Of a stretch of 64,000 nt of DNA, positions 1 to 10,258 are shown piece after piece. The stretch lies in contig BRYA01000036.1 of assembly GCA_030267965.1 (NCBI GenBank), forward strand, positions 1 through 64,000, in the 5' to 3' direction. The notes under the pieces are model-generated. The model was given only the letters and a program-made list of their open reading frames with translations, did not search any database and was not told the DNA's origin. The translations under genes and the position numbers were made by a program. This DNA is from Triparma columacea (lineage: Eukaryota; Sar; Bolidophyceae; Parmales; Triparmaceae). The first letter of the stretch is position 1. Every line of letters starts with the position of its first letter.

Positions 1-67
1 CTAACCCTAACCCTAACCCTAACCCTAACCCTAACCCTAACCCTAACCCTAACCCTAACCCTAACCC
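1..67. repeat. Telomeric repeat array (CCCTAA)n
   Basis: About eleven uninterrupted copies of CTAACC start at the first base. Read on the other strand this is TTAGGG, the telomere repeat found in many eukaryotes including most stramenopiles. It places the window at a chromosome end, with the terminus on the left. The array is surely longer in the cell; only its inner edge is assembled. Confidence 0.97.
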
Positions 68-116
68 TTCTCTTCCCTACTCTCTTCTCTCAACTCTTCT
101 AACAAACTCACACACT

Positions 117-158
<42 letters not shown>

Positions 159-640
159 ACTCTACCTTTTACTCTTCTCTCCCCTACTCTCTTCTCCCAA
201 CTCCTCTAACAAACTCACACACTCACACACTCATCACTCTCTCCTCTTCATTACTACACTTACCCTCATTCAATTGAACTCCATACACTTCCACTACACT
301 TCCATTTTACTCACAAACCACATAACACTTCCACAACTCTTCAAAATTCCATACATATTTATAACACTACCACAACACTCACAAACCACTATAACACTGC
401 CACAACTCTCAAAAATTTCATACACACCTATTACACATCTTCAATACTCACAAACCACTTTAACACTCCCACAATACAATTACTACACTCACACAATACT
501 CACAAACCACAATTACACTCCCACAATACATCTACTACACTTACAAAATACACACAAACCATTTTAAAACCGCCACATTACTCAACATACACCAAAAACA
601 CTTTCAAAATATTCCCAACAATAACAAACCAAATCAATTT
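68..640. repeat. Subtelomeric simple-sequence and degenerate tandem repeats
   Basis: Pyrimidine-rich sequence with a (CT)n run near 117-139 and a (CA)n run near 140-157. Further in, the 13-mer ACTCACAAACCAC occurs at 309, 377, 446 and 498, with a decayed copy at 550, at spacings of about 68, 69, 52 and 52 bases. This is a degenerate tandem array of a 52-69 base unit. An open frame crosses it, but it encodes only low-complexity peptide and I do not consider it a gene. Confidence 0.75.
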
Positions 641-662
641 TTCATAAAATGTTGCTGCCCTA

Positions 663-3600
663 TTATTCACTTCCCACCTCATCTTCAAGCGGCACAACGC
701 TGCTCACTTTAGCCTTCCCACCTCCTACCTCTGTAATATCTCCACTATCAGCGCCCAAAATACTTGCTCTCCTAATGCTTGCTCTAAAAGCACCTGCTAG
801 ACCACCCTCAGCTTCAGCATCAACACTTGCTCTCCTCACACTCTCTCTCCTTCTAGCATCTCTATCTGCTGGAATGAACTCCTCTGGGACACTTGCTTTC
901 CTCACATCGGTAAACCACTCTGGCTGCTCCTCTTCCCATTTTGCCCAGTTCAGCTCAACCCATTTCTTAATTTCTCCTTCAATTGATACCCAATGATGCC
1001 TTGAGCTTCCAAAAACTACAATCTTAATAGCATCACTTTCTCCTTCGAGGAAATATGCCATAGTCATATCCTTTGATTTCTGTGTACTCCAGAAGGTGTG
1101 CCAGTACTTCCTCTCAATGTTCAAAAAGAAGACAGTAAAGCATATGGTAGTTATTGGTATGAAATAGTTCATCATTGATGACGCAATATCAATTGCTCTC
1201 TCATCAACATAAGATGAAGCTATAAATATTGACACTGGTAGACTTCCCATTGTCAAAAGAAGACCAAATAACCAATATGCTCCCCCAACTTCGTTGGGAT
1301 GTCTAAACTGTGCAATGGAAGTAAAGTCTGTGATGATCTTTAACATCACTCTGAAAAGAATACTACTCACAATCTCCATGTTACCCCCCAATGGTGCCCA
1401 ATACCAGAAGTCTCCTCTCAATATCTTAACCAACAAGTACAGGACTAGGTCTGCTCCAATGTAGAGTAAGGCCCAACTACCTCCAATTAAACCAAGAAGG
1501 ACTATTGTTGTACACCTTATTAAAAGCATCCCCGCTGTCAAAAGCAACATTGACACAAACACTACTGTTCTCTTACTTGCTTTAGCAGGTATGTAGCCAT
1601 AGAAGGCTGGTGCCATTTCTCTCCCAGCGGGGTCTGTGTCGAAGTCATAACTAATTGTTGCAGTGGCAAAGCCTGTTGTAATTGCTGACACAGCAACTGA
1701 AAGCCATGCTGAAGTTCCAACATCTTTGTCACTTGTTGCTATAGCCATAAGTTGGATGATCACTCCAGGGATTGCCTCAGCAAACATCTCAACACATTTC
1801 ATAAGTGTCATCTCCACCATTGGGCTATGTGCAGTCCCAACCTCTTGCTTAGCTCCAGTTGCTATCCTATAAGCATCAACTGCAGGCTTAAAGCAAATCA
1901 AAATAGGAAACCACTCCCTAACCACCCTCAGCATCCCCAACTTTCTGTTCTGCGACCAGACACACGACATCTGAAGCCCAAGTGACACTACCAAACTTGC
2001 CAAAGAAGCTTTAAAGTACCCATACTTCTCTTCACTCCAAAATATGTATGTCACATACACATCAGTTAGCAAATCAGTCATACTAGTGATAGCACCAATG
2101 GTTACCCTCATCTTCAAACCCCAAGGAACTTCCTCCAAAAGCTTGTAGCTAATTGTCTCGAGCATAGGTCTGAACCAATCATATTCCTCATCAAGCTCCT
2201 GCAGTGCAGGGAAATTTAAGATGAAGGCATTGACTGCAGCAGCTGGCTGTGTATTAATAGCCAAACTCCTCGCTAGAGACTCTCCAGTCTCCCTTCCTTC
2301 CTTCTCTCCCAGCTCCGCAGCATTACCCTCTACCTTCCTCAACTTGCACAGCTTGTTCTTGACAACAGCGCAAAGCATTGGTGTGACAAACACATATTTC
2401 TCTGCAGCCTGTCTCAGAACGTAGTTTGACCCTATAAATGACCTCAATGCCTCCTCCTTTGTCATTCCCTTTTTCCTGAAACTTAATGCAACCAACAATT
2501 GCTCACCCAACAACTTTCCTATTTGTTTAGGATCTAAACCTGCATAGTCTTGTGTAGTATCATTCACAGCATGTGAAGCAATTAGTGCGCCTCCATTGTC
2601 CAAGCCAACACTTGCTCTCCTAATACTTGCTCTCAAACCACCTGCTAGACCACCCTCAGCTTCAGCATCAACCCTTGATCTCCTAACACTCTCTCTCCTT
2701 CTAGCATCTCCGTCTTTTGGAATGAACTCAACCGGTACCTTAGCTTTCCATACATCATCAAACCACTCTGGCTGCTCCTCTTCCCATTTAGCCCAGTTCA
2801 ACTCAATCCATCTCTTTATTTCTCCTTCGATCGAGACCCAGTGATGCCTTGAACTTCTGAAGACTACAAACTTCATTTTATCAGTTTCTCCTTCAAGAAA
2901 ATATGCCATAACAAAATCCTTTGATTTTTGCATACTCCAGAAGGTGTGCAAGTACTTCTTCTCAATGTTCCAAAAGAAGACAGCAAAGCATAGGGTACTT
3001 ATTGGTATGAAATACTTCATAATCGATGATGCAATATATATTGCCTTCTCACTAACATAAGGTGAGGCTATGAGTATTGACCCAGGTAGGCTTCCCATGG
3101 TCAACAGAAGACCAAACAGCCAATAGGCTCCTCCTACTTCATTGGGATGTCTGAACTGTGCAATGGAGGTAAAATCTGTAATGATCTTTATCATCACTCT
3201 GCAAAGAATACTAGTCACAATCTCCATGTTGCCCCCTGATGGTATCCAATACCAAAAGTCTCCCCTCAATATCTTCACCAACAAGTACAATCCAAGGTCA
3301 GCTCCAATGTAGAGAAAGGCCCAACTACCTCCAATTAACCCAAGAAGAACTATTGTTGTACATCTGATCAAAAGCATTCCTGCAGTGAACAGCAACATGG
3401 ACACAAACACTACTGTTCTCTTGCTTGCTTTTGCTGGTATATACCCATAGAAGTCTGGTGCCTTTTCTCTCATAGCAGGGTCTGTGTCCCAGTCATAACT
3501 AATTGTTGCTGAGGCAAAGCCTGTTGTAATTGCTGACACAGCAACTGAAAGCCATGCTGAAATTTCAACCTTTTTGTCACTTGTTGATATTGCCATAAGT

Positions 3601-4310
3601 TGGATTATCACTCCAGGGATTGCCTCAGCAAACATCTCAACAGTTTTCATACCTGTTAGTTCGAACATTGGGTCCATTGCAGTCCCAACCTCTTGCTTTG
3701 CTCCAGTTGCTACCCTGTAAGCATCAACTGCAGGCTTGTACCCAAGCAAGATTGGAATCCACTCCCTTAACACCCTCTTCATCCCCAACTTCTTATTCTG
3801 CCCCCAAACCATAAGCATCTGAAGCCCAATTGACGCTACCAAACTTGCCAGAGAAGCCTTGAAGTACCCATACTTCTTACCTCTCCAAAACATGTTCGTC
3901 ACATACACATCAGTCAGCAAATCGACCATGCTTGTTGTAGCACCAACAATTACCCTCGCCTTTAAGCCTAATTTTGACTTCATAAATAGTTTCATAACTA
4001 TCTCCTCAAGCATGGGCCTTAACCACACTTGCTCATTCATAACCTCCTGCACTTCAGTGAATTGATGCGCCCATTCATCTACAGCATGAGCAGCAGACAA
4101 AGTAGTCAACATGACTGCTGTCATTGCACTCCCAATCTCCCACCCCCTGGCTTCCTCCTCACTCTTAACTTCTCCCTCATTTGTCGCTCTCCTTTTAAAT
4201 TTGTTCATAACCACAGCATACAGCAAAGTTCTCATGAAACCATGCTGCTCTGTAATCTCTTTCAGTGTCCTATTGGCAGCAATATATTCCCTCACGACCT
4301 CTACCTTACT
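663..4310 (-). repeat. Internal tandem duplication (two ~1.85 kb units) inside the giant membrane-protein gene
   Basis: The stretch near 663-2450 and the stretch near 2510-4310 align at an offset of about 1848 bases (616 codons). Long identical runs are visible, for example the Ser/Arg-tail coding region near 780-880 against 2620-2730 and the 'LIRCTTIVLLGLIGGSW' coding region near 1470-1530 against 3320-3380. The frame is kept in both copies, so selection has held both. Confidence 0.85.
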
Positions 4311-7300
4311 GTCCCCAACTTTCTTTTTCTTCACTCTCTCCATCAGCTGCTCTCCAAACCTCCTCCCATCCTGTTCCCCTGCTTCATTGCTCTTCAGCAG
4401 ATTATCAAAGTAGTAAGCAGCATCAGTTGCCAAGCTCAGGTACTTAATTATACTCTGTTTGCTGGCAGCTTTTCCTAAACCTATTTGTCTAGTCATCATT
4501 TCAACATCTGTCTTCATTTGACCAGCCTCTGAGAACCTTACAGCAGTGAACTGTCCTTTGTGTTCAACTGTGATTACAAGTGTCTTGTTGTTTAATCTGT
4601 GAAAATCAAGCTTGGAGGCAACTCCACTTTTAAGGCCCCAGAAGTATGCTGCAACTTCCTTGTTGGATGCTCTCACAGTTACTGAAGTCTTCCCCCATCC
4701 CATTCCCTTCTCTACCTTTATCAATGCCTGTCCTGACAACCCACTACTGATCTCTTTAGCTCCGTCAATCTCGTCAAAGTGACTTTCAATCCCTGGTGCT
4801 GCCTCAATTGCAATCTCCTCAAACTTTGCAATGATCTGCTGTCTCTTAAAGGCATCAATCTCTTTGCTCTTATCAAACTTCTTCCTCAAGTCTGAGGCTT
4901 TTGCAAGAAACCTAGGCGTAATCTTGTTCATGACGGAAGAGAAGAATACACCACCAAGGTCTACTTTTGATGTAAAAGTGACTGATGTTTGTGGCACACC
5001 TCCAATAGAATCAAGTGGCTCAAACACCCATACTGTGTGTGCCTTCAGTACAACATTGCCAGCTTTCACTGGAAAGTCTTCATGAACCTCCTCTGTGTCT
5101 GCAACGTCAATGATAACTTTGCCGTTATCTTGCTTGGACCAGGTAATTTTACTCCTACTATCACGAGGAACAAGTCCTGGGATGCCAATCCCCCTTGTTG
5201 TGATGAAATAGAAGGTATGGGCATTGTTTTTTTTTATGTGGTACTCAGTGATCCCTCGCTTCTTTGAAGTTGTACGGAATGCTCTTGAGTCTAGATTGTA
5301 CTCGTGTGCAGCACACTCCTCCACACTAGCATCAACTACAGTAGTGGCGACACCAGTCCCACTGCTTGCCCCATCGACATGAACTAGCTTCATCTTGACC
5401 CTCTCATCAGGACTCTTCAAATCATCAAAATTCCTCCCTTCCTTGCATTTCTCATAAAACTCCTTCCCCTTCCTGATTGCATCCTCCTCCTCCTTAGTAT
5501 AATTTTGCTGCTCATTTCTCATGATGTTTGCAAGATTCTCCAGCGCAGCCTTATCAACCTCCTCATCTTGCTTGAAAGTTTCTTGAATCTCGTGTAAGAT
5601 TTGCAGTTGCTTTGGAATTTTTTTCTCAACAACTTTTAGGGGGATGAAACCGCCTGCATCAAAGTGCACTTTGAAATCAAGCTTACATTGCGCTATCCCT
5701 CCTTCTTTGCTGGTGTTGGTAAAAATAAGCAGTCCTCTGCCTTCTCCTCTGACTACATTTTTGATTTCTCCGCCGTAATCAATCTCATCGTCGCTTGGCC
5801 AAGAGCCAACAGAGATACTGTCATTTTCATTCTTTTTCCACAGATTTCTAAAGACAAATTCTCTATTATTGAGCAGTAAAGGAAACTTTTTGACTGACGC
5901 AATCAGCTTCTCGTTTCTCCTTTGCACTCCCTTTCTTACTTCAAGCCGGGCAAGATCGCCAGCCTGGAAACCAAGAGTATTTCTCTCCCTGCCACAGTAC
6001 TCAAAGTACCAAGCTGCTGCCTCCTCTGCTGTACAGTCTGCATTTCCGTAAGCTCTCCCGAGTGCAATGCTCCTCTCACCCTTTGTCTGCTGACTGTACT
6101 TGATCTCCATCTTCACTCCCTCATAGGGTGACTTCTGAGGCTTCCACCCTCCTTCCTTCCCATCAAAGATTTCACCCAGGTCCTTGAAGACCTTCTCCTG
6201 GTCCTTCTCCAGCTTGACCCCCTCTTTCATCCTCTCCACCAAGGCCTCCCTGACCTCAGCATCAACTTCCTTCCCCTTCCTCCTGAACTTCTTCTGCAAC
6301 CTGTTGGCCTCAACAAGCTGATTCTTTGCAAGGTACTCAATGGCATTGTCCATCACTGTCTTATGAATGCCACTAAATTTCAGATCAACTGTTTGAACGC
6401 GTGTTACTCTGCATACATTTGGAGTGATCTCATTGAAGAAGTAGACACCTGTAGTCTCTGCTAGCACAAATCCTTCCTTACTGAGGTCCTTGAAGCCTCC
6501 TCCAGGGTACTCTGTCAGTGGCACAAAAGCTACCATGTAGGAAGTCTGGCCACTCTCAAGTTTAACTTCCTTCCACACAAACCAATTCTCAAATAGTCGA
6601 TTGGTGGCGGCAGGGACCTTCACGCCCAAATGATAATGCATGCTTCTAGTTCCCTCTAAATCATTCCTGATAACCCTTGGTAAGTTCCCATTATTTTTGA
6701 AGTGCTCCGCTGAAGACTTATATGTGTCAAACAGAAATTGCTCTGCCAACATACCCTTCGCTGACTTGTCCACAGTGACCCCAAAGGCTGCCCACACCTT
6801 GTCCCCCTTTCTCCACAGGAACTTGTCAATGCCCTCCTTCTGTGTCCCCTTGACTCTCTTTCCCTTCTTGTAGAGTTCCTCCTCCAGCCCTGCAACACTT
6901 TCCAGCATCCTGTCCTCTTCCTCAGTAAGAGTTGGCACATTGGGCAAGACCACTTCTACAAAGTGTTTCCTCCTCCTCATGTCAATGACAACAGGCTGCC
7001 TGAACTCTTGCCCAACCTCCTTGAATGCCTCCTTGAAAGAGTCGAAAACCTCCTTGACACTTTCCCCGCTGATTGTCGAACCCATAGACTTAATGGAAAA
7101 GAAACCCTTCACACCGCTGGAGGGGGTGCCAATGAATGTCTTTGAGGCCTGCTTAAGGACGTTGCTTGGCTCGGAGCTAGCATTGGAGGAGGACACAATG
7201 TCAGTCTCTCTCTCCTCTGAAATCAACGTCCCTGCGAACACAACCGCGGCCTGCCCGTGATCAATCTCTGACACAGTCATGAGGCCCATACCTATCTTTC

Positions 7301-7994
7301 CTTGCTTTGCATTTTTCGTGGAGCCCAGGATTTCCACGAGCTTCGAGACTGCCTCTTCTGGCAAGTGGTTGTCTTCGTTGATATTAATTGAGTTAACGTC
7401 AATGGTGTAGTTATTTAGGTCATCTGTGGTGTTACGCTTGACCCGCATGTCGAGAAGAAACTCCACAAATGTTGCGCCTTTGTAGTGCTGCCAGTACAAG
7501 ATCCTCCTTCTGCGAGAATCGTCCTCGTTATACTCGTGGACGATTTGTCGTCGGAATTTCCCCTCCTTTGATTCGGACAGGAGAAAGTCAACGACCTTGT
7601 CCGGGGTCTCGTGGACGAGATCAGCTAGCCGTATAAATTTCCTAGTGTCGTCTCCCGTCGAATCGTCGAGGAGGCCCTCCACTGCTCCCCTTGATAAAAG
7701 CTTTGATTGAAACAGCTTGCAGGTATTATGGGTGGAGTCTGTGGTTGGTCTGTTGTTGGACCGGGCAATGTTATTTGAGTTGGTCTTCAGGAGAACATCG
7801 TCGTACTGCTTCGATGCGTTGTCGTCTGGTTGACTACCATCACCAGGAGGAGCCTCTTGGTCTGGAGCATCACTCCTGCGGGGAGGCTTCTCCCCCTCCA
7901 TGCCTTTGAAAGAGTGATCTTCGCGATCGCTTCCCCCGCGTTGGTCCGTTGACGATCCAATTTTCTCGCTGAGTTCCATGACGCGACGATCCAT
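663..7994 (-). CDS. Giant START-like multi-pass membrane protein with duplicated membrane module
   Basis: A single open frame of 2443 residues from an ATG at 7994. The first ~130 residues are charged and look disordered. Residues about 230-1170 contain several START-like (lipid-binding fold) segments; recurring elements include 'VDLKFSG' near 535, 'VDLGGVFF' near 1010 and 'TSVTVRAS' near 1100. A module of about 616 residues follows with several hydrophobic helices ('LLTDVYVTNMFW' near 1365, then 'SIGLQMLMVW' and 'VVFVSMLLF'). It is repeated almost intact at about 1850-2443 ('LLTDVYVTYIFW' near 1981). Each copy ends in a Ser/Arg-rich tail ('RRRESVRRSRVDAEAEGG' and a variant). I recognise no named family; lipid sensing or transport at a membrane is inference. 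It is the first gene after the telomere, a position where expanded families are common. No intron is needed. Confidence 0.85.
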   Translation of the reverse strand: MDRRVMELSEKIGSSTDQRGGSDREDHSFKGMEGEKPPRRSDAPDQEAPPGDGSQPDDNASKQYDDVLLKTNSNNIARSNNRPTTDSTHNTCKLFQSKLLSRGAVEGLLDDSTGDDTRKFIRLADLVHETPDKVVDFLLSESKEGKFRRQIVHEYNEDDSRRRRILYWQHYKGATFVEFLLDMRVKRNTTDDLNNYTIDVNSININEDNHLPEEAVSKLVEILGSTKNAKQGKIGMGLMTVSEIDHGQAAVVFAGTLISEERETDIVSSSNASSEPSNVLKQASKTFIGTPSSGVKGFFSIKSMGSTISGESVKEVFDSFKEAFKEVGQEFRQPVVIDMRRRKHFVEVVLPNVPTLTEEEDRMLESVAGLEEELYKKGKRVKGTQKEGIDKFLWRKGDKVWAAFGVTVDKSAKGMLAEQFLFDTYKSSAEHFKNNGNLPRVIRNDLEGTRSMHYHLGVKVPAATNRLFENWFVWKEVKLESGQTSYMVAFVPLTEYPGGGFKDLSKEGFVLAETTGVYFFNEITPNVCRVTRVQTVDLKFSGIHKTVMDNAIEYLAKNQLVEANRLQKKFRRKGKEVDAEVREALVERMKEGVKLEKDQEKVFKDLGEIFDGKEGGWKPQKSPYEGVKMEIKYSQQTKGERSIALGRAYGNADCTAEEAAAWYFEYCGRERNTLGFQAGDLARLEVRKGVQRRNEKLIASVKKFPLLLNNREFVFRNLWKKNENDSISVGSWPSDDEIDYGGEIKNVVRGEGRGLLIFTNTSKEGGIAQCKLDFKVHFDAGGFIPLKVVEKKIPKQLQILHEIQETFKQDEEVDKAALENLANIMRNEQQNYTKEEEDAIRKGKEFYEKCKEGRNFDDLKSPDERVKMKLVHVDGASSGTGVATTVVDASVEECAAHEYNLDSRAFRTTSKKRGITEYHIKKNNAHTFYFITTRGIGIPGLVPRDSRSKITWSKQDNGKVIIDVADTEEVHEDFPVKAGNVVLKAHTVWVFEPLDSIGGVPQTSVTFTSKVDLGGVFFSSVMNKITPRFLAKASDLRKKFDKSKEIDAFKRQQIIAKFEEIAIEAAPGIESHFDEIDGAKEISSGLSGQALIKVEKGMGWGKTSVTVRASNKEVAAYFWGLKSGVASKLDFHRLNNKTLVITVEHKGQFTAVRFSEAGQMKTDVEMMTRQIGLGKAASKQSIIKYLSLATDAAYYFDNLLKSNEAGEQDGRRFGEQLMERVKKKKVGDSKVEVVREYIAANRTLKEITEQHGFMRTLLYAVVMNKFKRRATNEGEVKSEEEARGWEIGSAMTAVMLTTLSAAHAVDEWAHQFTEVQEVMNEQVWLRPMLEEIVMKLFMKSKLGLKARVIVGATTSMVDLLTDVYVTNMFWRGKKYGYFKASLASLVASIGLQMLMVWGQNKKLGMKRVLREWIPILLGYKPAVDAYRVATGAKQEVGTAMDPMFELTGMKTVEMFAEAIPGVIIQLMAISTSDKKVEISAWLSVAVSAITTGFASATISYDWDTDPAMREKAPDFYGYIPAKASKRTVVFVSMLLFTAGMLLIRCTTIVLLGLIGGSWAFLYIGADLGLYLLVKILRGDFWYWIPSGGNMEIVTSILCRVMIKIITDFTSIAQFRHPNEVGGAYWLFGLLLTMGSLPGSILIASPYVSEKAIYIASSIMKYFIPISTLCFAVFFWNIEKKYLHTFWSMQKSKDFVMAYFLEGETDKMKFVVFRSSRHHWVSIEGEIKRWIELNWAKWEEEQPEWFDDVWKAKVPVEFIPKDGDARRRESVRRSRVDAEAEGGLAGGLRASIRRASVGLDNGGALIASHAVNDTTQDYAGLDPKQIGKLLGEQLLVALSFRKKGMTKEEALRSFIGSNYVLRQAAEKYVFVTPMLCAVVKNKLCKLRKVEGNAAELGEKEGRETGESLARSLAINTQPAAAVNAFILNFPALQELDEEYDWFRPMLETISYKLLEEVPWGLKMRVTIGAITSMTDLLTDVYVTYIFWSEEKYGYFKASLASLVVSLGLQMSCVWSQNRKLGMLRVVREWFPILICFKPAVDAYRIATGAKQEVGTAHSPMVEMTLMKCVEMFAEAIPGVIIQLMAIATSDKDVGTSAWLSVAVSAITTGFATATISYDFDTDPAGREMAPAFYGYIPAKASKRTVVFVSMLLLTAGMLLIRCTTIVLLGLIGGSWALLYIGADLVLYLLVKILRGDFWYWAPLGGNMEIVSSILFRVMLKIITDFTSIAQFRHPNEVGGAYWLFGLLLTMGSLPVSIFIASSYVDERAIDIASSMMNYFIPITTICFTVFFLNIERKYWHTFWSTQKSKDMTMAYFLEGESDAIKIVVFGSSRHHWVSIEGEIKKWVELNWAKWEEEQPEWFTDVRKASVPEEFIPADRDARRRESVRRASVDAEAEGGLAGAFRASIRRASILGADSGDITEVGGGKAKVSSVVPLEDEVGSE

Positions 7995-8285
7995 GCTACC
8001 TCTGCAGATTTCTCAAACCTAGAGGAAGGATGTTAAGCGGGGAGGGGGCAAGATGAGTTAGTTACTCGCTTAAAAATTGAATGCCACCGGTCCTCCGGGG
8101 GGAATAAATCCAAGAAAGACGACAACGTTATCCAAAAACGCACGACGTGTTTCATGAACTCCCCCTCTTTGGCCTCTTGCCATCTCCATCTCGGGCCACT
8201 TTGCAAATCACATCACTCCGCGCATAAAAAGAGCTTTTGCGTCAAATAACTCTTGTTCATTCCCCGTCTCCCTCCTCTGAACTCA

Positions 8286-8621
8286 CTATTTTGTTGCTTC
8301 GTCGGGTTTAAGGTGAGAGATCAACTTGAGAATTTGCCTGCTGTTTGGACTGGCTCTACCTGAATCGGAAATGGCAGATGGGCAAATTTCTGTAGAGTTT
8401 GCCGCCCCCGGCGGCGGCGTCTTATGAGATCCCCCCCTAGCTTGCCCCATCGCCAGGGTCGCCCTACTGACACCCCCCCCGGGGACTCCTCCCCTCCCCA
8501 CGATGTCCCCGAGGACCGACACCTTCCTCTCGCTGCTGTTCCTCCTCCTCCTAGCATTCGGCATCCTTGACGACGACTCGATCGTGGAGGCGGAGCTCTT
8601 GGTGGCTATTATCATCTCCAC
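8286..8621 (-). CDS. Small hypothetical protein, Ser/Arg-rich (uncertain)
   Basis: A 111-residue frame. It stays open upstream without an ATG for about nine codons, through an acidic run (DESDEEVE), to a stop, with a possible acceptor (TACAAG) just before. It could therefore be the last exon of a small gene whose first exon lies nearer 8700-8990. The peptide has a Ser/Thr-rich start, a basic patch (NARRRRNSSERK) and a Gly-rich centre. I see no domain. The 291 bases between it and the giant gene and the 377 bases between it and the glycosyltransferase show no other gene. It may equally be a chance frame. Confidence 0.25.
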   Translation of the reverse strand: MEMIIATKSSASTIESSSRMPNARRRRNSSERKVSVLGDIVGRGGVPGGGVSRATLAMGQARGGSHKTPPPGAANSTEICPSAISDSGRASPNSRQILKLISHLKPDEATK

Positions 8622-8998
8622 CTCCTCGTCGGACTCGTCCTTGTATTAGTGTTTGAAAATCTAGCGGTTTCCTTTTGGTGTCCTAACCCGTTACGGGAAA
8701 AAAAACTTGTTGCGTTTCAATGTTCAAAAGAAGCAAAATAATCTCCCCGTTTACTGCACGCTTTTGTTGGGCATTGTTTGGACATGTAAAATCATGGTGG
8801 GGGGTTCACCCCCAATTCTTCCTTAATGAAACGATTCGTGCGCCTTGCCACCCACATTCGTCCGTTCCACCATGTCCTTCATTGTGTCCCGCAGCGTTGG
8901 ATCCACCAATCCTCTTGCCCAACGGTTCCAATCAATGAGAGATATTTTATGTTTGCATTCATGATTTCGCGCTCGCCGCTGGGCGTCATCTGAACTTT

Positions 8999-9850
8999 TT
9001 ACGTTACTATACTACGAATTTTGCCAATATGTCGCACAATCCTGTGTACGGGAATCTTGTATCCAAATTCTTTCACGAAATCGTCGAGCGTCCAATCAAT
9101 TGGCTTTTCTTTCCAGCGATCGTCCACTGCCATCCAGTCCAAAAACTTGCGTAGCGTCGCGCGCTCAAAGACGAACGACACCATGCCGTCTCTCCACAGG
9201 CTCGTGATTGGTTCCAATGGCGATGGGTACGGTCCAATCCACTCTCCGTCATCTTGATTGAAGACGACAAAGTCTGCGTTCGTGGTACGCAACATTGTTT
9301 CCATTAGATGCCTCCAATCACGGGCTTCTCGAATACGCCATTGCTTTTGGTGGGGCGAATCACGTAACGCCGTTTTGACTTGATCGTCTTCGAGGCGTGT
9401 TGGGGTGTACTCGATCGAAATTGACTGGTTTGATGGTTCAACCAAATGCAACGCAAATTCAGCACGCACCGATTCAAAGATCGGGTGCGGGGCATCGTTG
9501 GCGTGCATCACGTACACCGCATCCATGGGAAAGCCGTGCTGCTGTATTGAGACCAGCGTTCGACGCAAGTAGTCGGGGTTGCCTTTTCGGGCGATGGTCG
9601 GGATGCCGATGACGACGCGACGGTGCGGCCCAGGCCCAGTAGAGTCGACGTTCGAGTCGACGTTGGAGGCGACGTTAGAGTCGACGTTCGAGTCAACAGC
9701 GATAATCGAGTTCCTTAATGCAGGATGGAGGGCACTTGGAACAGCACTGGCGATCCCCGATGGTCCCTTTAAAACCTGTGAATTGAAGTATAGGCTCAAT
9801 GACACATATAAGGTGATCAGAATTGCTACCCTCATCCTTAGTTGCGGCAT
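8999..9850 (-). CDS. GT54-like (MGAT4-type) N-acetylglucosaminyltransferase
   Basis: A 283-residue type II membrane protein. It has a short cytoplasmic start, a signal-anchor helix at about 7-24 ('VAILITLYVSLSLYF') and a stem region. The catalytic domain opens with 'VVIGIPTIARKGNPDYLRRT', which matches the opening of MGAT4 enzymes that add beta-1,4-GlcNAc to N-glycans. 'VVFNQDDGEW' and 'DWMAVDDRWKEKPIDWTLDDF' are in the expected order for the family; animal enzymes are about 530 residues, so this is short. It would act in the Golgi lumen. The stem carries a five-residue SNVD-type minisatellite at about residues 52-70. The start is an ATG giving a good anchor. The exact substrate cannot be read from the sequence. 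Confidence 0.7.
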   Translation of the reverse strand: MPQLRMRVAILITLYVSLSLYFNSQVLKGPSGIASAVPSALHPALRNSIIAVDSNVDSNVASNVDSNVDSTGPGPHRRVVIGIPTIARKGNPDYLRRTLVSIQQHGFPMDAVYVMHANDAPHPIFESVRAEFALHLVEPSNQSISIEYTPTRLEDDQVKTALRDSPHQKQWRIREARDWRHLMETMLRTTNADFVVFNQDDGEWIGPYPSPLEPITSLWRDGMVSFVFERATLRKFLDWMAVDDRWKEKPIDWTLDDFVKEFGYKIPVHRIVRHIGKIRSIVT

Positions 9851-10258
9851 TTTGGTGAATTAGGGGGGGGGGGGGGGCAAAGGAGGAGAGGAGGCGAGTC
9901 GAGATGATTAGAGTTGGACACAGATTAAATGGGCTGTGTGGATTCAATGGGATGCGAAACTTGTATAGGTCTGAGAGTGCAATAAGAGTTGTATGAGTAT
10001 GAGTTTTGATTACGGCAGTTGGTAGGGGGGATGCAAGCGTGTGGCAAAGACCCAATAGAAAATTGAAATCTCAATTTTCACAGAATTCACAATTCAACAA
10101 ATGCAGCATTGACTTAATTTATTTTTGGCTGAAAAGACCAACTATTTTATCGTAGGCACCTGTTCCACAAACATAATAGAGCGATCGCTTTGAAACAACG
10201 TAATGTCACATTTACTTCCGTATTTTTCCTTTGCTTGTATGCGTGCCTTTCTTCCTTC
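9851..10258. other. Intergenic region with poly-G tract, no gene seen
   Basis: About 400 bases between the glycosyltransferase start and the ABC transporter stop, both on the minus strand. It holds a G homopolymer at 9866-9878 and AT-rich sequence near 10060-10190. It presumably contains the glycosyltransferase promoter and the transporter 3' end. The frames that cross it encode nothing recognisable. Confidence 0.6.

Noticed and set aside
274..567. A 97-residue frame in the subtelomeric repeats
   Set aside because: It is low-complexity Thr/His/Leu peptide from the CA-rich tandem repeat, with no start context or domain.
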